The notes under the pieces are model-generated. The model was not told the origin of the DNA, did no database searches, and saw only the letters and a program-made list of their open reading frames with translations. From DATKZS01 sp035527835 [NCBI: bacterium] (GTDB lineage Bacteria > RBG-13-61-14): DNA of 64,000 nt. The translations under genes were made by a program, and so were the position numbers. Location: the NCBI GenBank assembly GCA_035527835.1, contig DATKZS010000071.1, positions 1 to 64,000 on the forward strand, read 5' to 3'. Positions 59,575 to 64,000 of the stretch are shown one piece after another (positions within the stretch are counted from its first letter, which is position 1; the number at the start of each line of letters is the position of its first letter).

Positions 59575-61425
59575 ATGTCTAAAAAACAAAATTCCGGAAA
59601 CGCCGCCTTCCTTCCCATGGACCGCGATGAGATGCGCCGGACCGGATGGAACGGGATTGACGTGCTGATCGTGACCGGCGACGCCTACGTTGACCATCCG
59701 TCCTTCGGCGCCGCGCTGCTCGGCCGCTGGCTCGCGCATCATGGCTTCCGCGTCGGTATCGTGGCCCAGCCGCGATGGGACACCACCGCCGACGTGGCGC
59801 GGCTGGGCCGGCCGCGCCTCTTCGCGGGCGTCACCGCCGGCGCGCTCGACTCGATGCTCGCGCATTACACCGCCTTCCGCAAAAAGCGCTCCGATGACGC
59901 CTACACGCCCGGCGGCCGTTCCGGAGCGCGGCCGGAACGCGCCACCATGGTTTACGCCTCGCTCCTCAAGAACGCCTTCCCCGGCCTGCCCGTGGTCATC
60001 GGCGGCATCGAGGCCTCGCTGCGCCGCGCCTCCCACTACGACTTCTGGTCCGACAAGCTCCGCCGCTCCATCCTCCTCGACAGCAAGGCCGACCTGATCG
60101 TCTACGGCATGGCCGAGCGCGCCGTCCTCGAAATCGCGCGCCGCCTGGCCTCCGGGTCCGCGCTTCAAGGGATCCCCGGCGCCGTTTTCGCCCCGCGGCG
60201 CTCCGGGCCCGCCTTCTCATTCCCGGAGCGCGCCCGCGTCGTGCGCCTGCCGTCGCACGAGGAAATCCTGGACGATCCACGCAAGCTCATGGACGCGACG
60301 CTCGCGCTCGAGCGCCAGATGCACGACGGCGCGTCATGGGCCATCCAGTCCTCCGCCGGCCGCGACGTCATCATCGCGCCCCCGGCCCCGCCGCTCTCCA
60401 CTTCCGAGCTCGACCTGCTCTACTCCCTTCCCTTCACGCGCTTGGCCCATCCGTCGTATCATGATCCCGTGCCCGCGCTCTCGATGATCCAGTTCAGCAT
60501 CACCTCGCACCGCGGCTGCGCCGGCGGCTGCACCTTCTGCTCGCTCGCGCTGCACCAGGGCCGGCGCATCGCCTCCCGCGGCGCGGACTCGATCATCGCG
60601 GAGGCCCGGAGGCTCGCTGAGCACGGCGACTTCAAGGGGAGCATCACCGACGTCGGCGGCCCGAGCGCGAACATGTGGGGCGCGGCCTGCGCCAGTGACC
60701 CGGCCCAATGCCGGCGCGCGAGCTGCCTCCATCCGAAAATCTGCGCGAGCTTCCAGGCCAACCAGGCGGCGCAGCTCAAGCTGCTGCGGACAGTGGCGCG
60801 CCTGCATGGAATTAAGCACGTGCGCGTGGCCAGCGGCCTGCGTCACGACCTGGCGCTCACGGACGATGCCTATGCGCAAGGGCTGATCGCCGGCTTCGTG
60901 GGCGGACAGCTCAAGCTCGCTCCCGAACACGCCTCCGAGCGCGTGCTCCGGCTCATGCGCAAGCCATCCTTCCGCTCGTTCACGCTGTTCCTGGAAAAGT
61001 TCGAGGCCTGCTCGCGCGAGTCAGGCAAGGAGCAGTACATTGTGCCGTATCTGATCAGCGCCTTCCCCGGCTGCACCGGCCGGGACATGGAGGCACTGGC
61101 GCGATGGTTCGCATCGAGGGGCTGGAAGCCGCGCCAGGTCCAGTGTTTCATCCCCACGCCCGGCACCGTCGCCACCGCCATGTACTACGCCGGCATTGAT
61201 ACCCAAGGAAAATCCATTCACGTGCCCCGCTCCGATGCCGAGCGCCGCCTCCAGCATCAAATGCTCACGGACCTCATCACGGAGTCAGCAGCAGATGATC
61301 GGCCGCTCGCGCCTTCACCTTTTCCGCGTCCATCACCGCGGTCACGTATTCGCCGCCCAGCCACAGCTGGTGCATGTCGTCGTAATGCGGCGAGAGCCAC
61401 TGCCCGGACTCGGAGCCGTCAATGA
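59575..61425 (+). CDS. YgiQ-family radical SAM protein
   Basis: The start is ATG 59575 ('MSKKQNSGNAAFLPMDRDEM'), giving 616 residues. The N-terminal part has 'DVLIVTGDAYVDHPSFGAALLGRWLAHHGFRVGIVAQP' and 'FPGLPVVIGGIEASLRRASHYDFWSDKLRRSILLDSKADL', both YgiQ hallmarks. The cluster motif is 'HRGCAGGCTFC' (about 312-322). 'DVGGPSANMWG' and 'KLAPEHASERVLRLMRKP' follow. YgiQ proteins are widespread, and their reaction is not settled. The last 40 residues are Arg/Pro-rich and lie antisense to the penicillin acylase gene. They look like read-through past a lost stop. Confidence 0.85.
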   Translation: MSKKQNSGNAAFLPMDRDEMRRTGWNGIDVLIVTGDAYVDHPSFGAALLGRWLAHHGFRVGIVAQPRWDTTADVARLGRPRLFAGVTAGALDSMLAHYTAFRKKRSDDAYTPGGRSGARPERATMVYASLLKNAFPGLPVVIGGIEASLRRASHYDFWSDKLRRSILLDSKADLIVYGMAERAVLEIARRLASGSALQGIPGAVFAPRRSGPAFSFPERARVVRLPSHEEILDDPRKLMDATLALERQMHDGASWAIQSSAGRDVIIAPPAPPLSTSELDLLYSLPFTRLAHPSYHDPVPALSMIQFSITSHRGCAGGCTFCSLALHQGRRIASRGADSIIAEARRLAEHGDFKGSITDVGGPSANMWGAACASDPAQCRRASCLHPKICASFQANQAAQLKLLRTVARLHGIKHVRVASGLRHDLALTDDAYAQGLIAGFVGGQLKLAPEHASERVLRLMRKPSFRSFTLFLEKFEACSRESGKEQYIVPYLISAFPGCTGRDMEALARWFASRGWKPRQVQCFIPTPGTVATAMYYAGIDTQGKSIHVPRSDAERRLQHQMLTDLITESAADDRPLAPSPFPRPSPRSRIRRPATAGACRRNAARATARTRSRQ

Positions 61426-63916
61426 CCAGCAGCGCGCCGTCCGGGTCGCCCAGATCCATGATGTGCCGAAAGCACGGACCCATCAGCGTCTTGTACGGCT
61501 TCCTCCCGAACCCCGCCGCCTTGGCCATGCGCACCGTCTGGTCCGCGCCCAGGTGCGGGAACGGACCCACCGACATCACGCCGCCCGGACCGAGCCCGAG
61601 CAGGTGGTAGAACTTGATGTAGTGGATCTTGCCCCAGCGCCGGTCCTCCGGGTCAGGACCGTATTTCTTCTCCACCCGCGCCATGGCGTCGCCCAGCGAC
61701 TTCACGATCATATCGTCCATGTCCTCCACCACGCCCCCGGTGCGCACGTCGTCGAAGAATTCCGACGAGCCGCGCGTAAGCCAGATGTTGATCGCCATGT
61801 CCGGATACCCCTCGAACTGCAAGTGCTTGACCCCGCCCTTGCCCGCCTCGTCCTCCAAAGTGTTGCGCATTAAATCCTTCACGAACTCGAAGAAGATCAC
61901 CGTGGCGGTCGAGTCCAGGTCCGCCTCGTAATCCCAGTTCTTGAGCTCCGCGGCCGCCCGCAGCACCCGCGGGTCCGTGACCTTCTTATCGGTTACCGCG
62001 CGCAGGATGATGGGCACCTCCCACTCCGCCCGCCGCACGTAAACGTCGTTCTGGATACGCTCCATGTCCTTCATATCCAGCGGAGTGAGTTCTTGAATCA
62101 GCTCCTCGATCCGCATCCCGCGCCACGGCTCGCCGTAGCTGGTCGCGAAAACGTACGGGTACCATTCCGCGTCCACCACCTCGCCGTTGGCGCTGGCCAT
62201 GTAGCCGCGCGCCGGGTCAATGCCGTGCGGCAGCTCCATGGTCGGGATGAAGCCGGTCCAGTCAAACCCGCCGGAGGCGCCGGGCACGGGCAGCACTCCG
62301 ATGCCCTTGCCCCGCACCGGCACCAGTCCGCCGGGCAGGTACGCGATGCGGCCGTCCCAATCCGCGGCGATCCAGTTCTGATTGGGCAGGTCGAGCAGGT
62401 CCATGGCCCGGATGAAATCGTCGAGCGATTGCCCGCGCATCAGGAGATCGTAAGCCATGCAGATGTTCTTGACCTCGAACTTTTGCGGCAGCGCCCGGAA
62501 GCGCGCGATGAACTCGTCCGGCGAGCGCGAGCTAACGGCCAGCTCGAAGGCCCTGAGGTCGCGGCTAAGGTCCCACCCGGTCCACCGTAGCGCCACCGGC
62601 GGCGTGCCCGGCGGCAGGTCCGGCGCGATCTCGTTCATGATCGGCCCGTGCACGCTCTGCCTGATCTTGAGCTCGCGCCCGACGAGCCGCGAGCCCACCC
62701 GCACCCTGATGGTCTCCGTCCGCTCGATAAACGGCCTCCACTCGCCCCGGTACAGGTACATGCCCGGCCGCTTCGGGTCCACCGTCTCCACGAACAGGTC
62801 CTGCACGTCGGACCGCGAGGTCGTCGCGCCCCACGCCAGCCGCCGCGTGTGCCCGAGCACGATGTAGGGGTTCCCGGGGAACGACGCCCCGAAGGCGTCA
62901 ATTCCCGCGCCCATGAGGTGCATCAGGTAAAACAGCGACGGCTCCATGTGGTTGAGGTGAGGATCGTTGCACAGAATGGCGTTGCCGCTCGCGGTCAATT
63001 TTCCCGACACCACCCAGTTATTGGAGCCGAACGACGGATCAATGCGCAGCGCGAGCCGCACCGCCTGCTCGGCCAGCAATAATTTCATGGCGGCGTTACC
63101 GGTAAGGGCCGGCGCTTCCCCCAGCTCCTCGTCCGACGGCCGGCCGCCCGGCGGCAGCGCGCGCGGCGACGCGAGCTTGTTGGCCAGTATCTCTTTAGGC
63201 ACGATGGCGATGCCGGGCCCTCCGAACAGCGGGAACAGCTCCCATCCCTTCTCCTCTCCGAACTTCTTGATGGCCGCAAAGCGGTTTAATTCGACCTCCA
63301 TGTTCCCGCACAACATGCTCCCGATGAACCGGCCGAACGACTCGCAGTCCGCCGGGGTCCAGTGCTCGGGCCTGATCCTCAAGATCTGGAACTCCACCGG
63401 CAACTGCTCCCATTTCTGGTGCGAGTCAATGAAGGCGTTGACCCCGCCGCAAAACGACTGCAACTGCCCGTACACGCGCGGGTCGGTCTCGCGCACCAGG
63501 GCCGCCGCGACTTCACCCATGTATTTCATGCCCATGATCCGCTGCCGCCGGTCAATGGCGGCGGTGGAAAGCGAATAGCCGCTCATCCGCACGCCGGGCA
63601 CTCCGACGTCTCCGAAGATTTCGGCCATCCGGCCCTGGGCCAGCGCGCGGAACAGAATCATCTCCCACAGCCGGTCCTGGGCCTGCACGTAACCCGCCGC
63701 GAAGAACAGGTCATGCTCGTTGTCCGCCATGATGTGCGGAATGCCGTAAGCGTCGCGGTAAACGTTCACCTCGGCCCTCAGCCCCTCCACCTTGAGCGCG
63801 CCGCCAACCGCGGGCAGCGACGGATTCTTCTCATACCCGTTCATCGCGCTGAAACACGACATCAGCGCCATGAGCGCGACGAGCGGCAAACATATCTTCA
63901 GCTTCCTCGTCATCAT
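61277..63916 (-). CDS. Penicillin acylase-family Ntn hydrolase, predicted lipoprotein
   Basis: The start is ATG 63916 (or ATG 63913), behind GGGAGG on the minus strand; the frame is open to the right edge but that part is not needed. The 880-residue product begins with a signal peptide ending in a lipobox-like 'LMSC' (Cys about 21). It has the penicillin amidase pattern: 'VYRDAYGIPHIMADNEHDLFFAAGYVQAQDRLWEM' in the alpha part, the autocleavage site 'FGSNNWVVSG' with nucleophile S298, and 'NDPHLNHMEPSLFYLMHLMG'. The family hydrolyses amides such as penicillin G, cephalosporins or acyl-homoserine lactones. The native substrate is unknown, and quorum-signal cleavage is one option. It is likely periplasmic and membrane-anchored. 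Confidence 0.88.
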   Translation of the reverse strand: MMTRKLKICLPLVALMALMSCFSAMNGYEKNPSLPAVGGALKVEGLRAEVNVYRDAYGIPHIMADNEHDLFFAAGYVQAQDRLWEMILFRALAQGRMAEIFGDVGVPGVRMSGYSLSTAAIDRRQRIMGMKYMGEVAAALVRETDPRVYGQLQSFCGGVNAFIDSHQKWEQLPVEFQILRIRPEHWTPADCESFGRFIGSMLCGNMEVELNRFAAIKKFGEEKGWELFPLFGGPGIAIVPKEILANKLASPRALPPGGRPSDEELGEAPALTGNAAMKLLLAEQAVRLALRIDPSFGSNNWVVSGKLTASGNAILCNDPHLNHMEPSLFYLMHLMGAGIDAFGASFPGNPYIVLGHTRRLAWGATTSRSDVQDLFVETVDPKRPGMYLYRGEWRPFIERTETIRVRVGSRLVGRELKIRQSVHGPIMNEIAPDLPPGTPPVALRWTGWDLSRDLRAFELAVSSRSPDEFIARFRALPQKFEVKNICMAYDLLMRGQSLDDFIRAMDLLDLPNQNWIAADWDGRIAYLPGGLVPVRGKGIGVLPVPGASGGFDWTGFIPTMELPHGIDPARGYMASANGEVVDAEWYPYVFATSYGEPWRGMRIEELIQELTPLDMKDMERIQNDVYVRRAEWEVPIILRAVTDKKVTDPRVLRAAAELKNWDYEADLDSTATVIFFEFVKDLMRNTLEDEAGKGGVKHLQFEGYPDMAINIWLTRGSSEFFDDVRTGGVVEDMDDMIVKSLGDAMARVEKKYGPDPEDRRWGKIHYIKFYHLLGLGPGGVMSVGPFPHLGADQTVRMAKAAGFGRKPYKTLMGPCFRHIMDLGDPDGALLVIDGSESGQWLSPHYDDMHQLWLGGEYVTAVMDAEKVKARAADHLLLTP

Positions 63917-64000
63917 CAACCTCCCATAAAAAAAGGCGCCGCATGGCGACGGCCGCCGGCGGCGACACCAACTGACGCTTCTAAGCCTCTTCCGCCGCAC

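Overview
The window is a high-GC bacterial chromosome segment from an organism I cannot name. It probably comes from an uncultivated, Gram-negative-type and at least partly anaerobic bacterium. The reasons are a tungsten-type aldehyde:ferredoxin oxidoreductase, two radical SAM proteins, a CGGC-domain protein, and a Wzx/Wzy-style polysaccharide locus with a BY-kinase co-polymerase. I saw no rRNA, tRNA, CRISPR array, transposase or phage gene. TGA, TAA and TAG all serve as ordinary stops (the AOR and TPR genes end in TAG), so the standard bacterial code applies.

Layout. 1-8 kb: a 5'-truncated NTP-transferase-like gene, a PAP2/alpha-beta-hydrolase fusion overlapping a rhodanese/membrane protein, a CGGC protein and a nucleoside phosphorylase. 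On the minus strand follow an odd radical SAM-WD40-Cys-tail protein and a URO-D-like protein. 8.1-8.8 kb: a PIN toxin gene broken by an in-frame amber codon, with an adjacent small antitoxin-like gene. 8.9-15.2 kb: AOR and a MoaD/ThiS-like protein (tungstopterin chemistry), then minus-strand MFS, SDR and CDF genes. 15.4-19.8 kb: a nucleotidyltransferase, a GH38-like mannosidase and a small secreted protein.

20.1-56.9 kb is one large exopolysaccharide/O-antigen locus, all on the plus strand and often with ATGA overlaps. It opens with a structured leader ending in a terminator-like hairpin, then BY-kinase, O-antigen ligase and a TPR protein. A second promoter precedes a NusG/RfaH-like paralogue, which is followed by wecB, flippase, methyltransferases, a pyruvyltransferase, a Wzy-like polymerase and eleven glycosyltransferases. 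The locus ends in an asnB / two-domain oxidoreductase / heparinase-like / WbuB-like module. Most glycosyltransferases occur as pairs of paralogues. Two 5' gene remnants (a flippase and an asnB) lie 1-2.5 kb upstream of intact homologues, and a CapK/PaaK-like gene carries a one-base frameshift. The locus looks recently assembled and shuffled by duplication and partial deletion.

57-64 kb: an ABC-2 exporter (minus strand), a YgiQ-type radical SAM protein, and a lipoprotein-type penicillin acylase. Several intergenic gaps hold dispersed palindromic repeats. Two near-identical copies of one nested inverted repeat, in opposite orientation, sit at about 0.8-1.2 kb and 57.0-57.3 kb and bracket nearly the whole window.

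The most unusual items are the radical SAM-WD40-Cys-tail fusion, the BY-kinase with an inserted domain inside its ATPase, the NusG paralogue paired with a terminator-bearing leader, and the gene-remnant pattern in the polysaccharide locus. All functional calls come from reading motifs by eye; no database search was possible.
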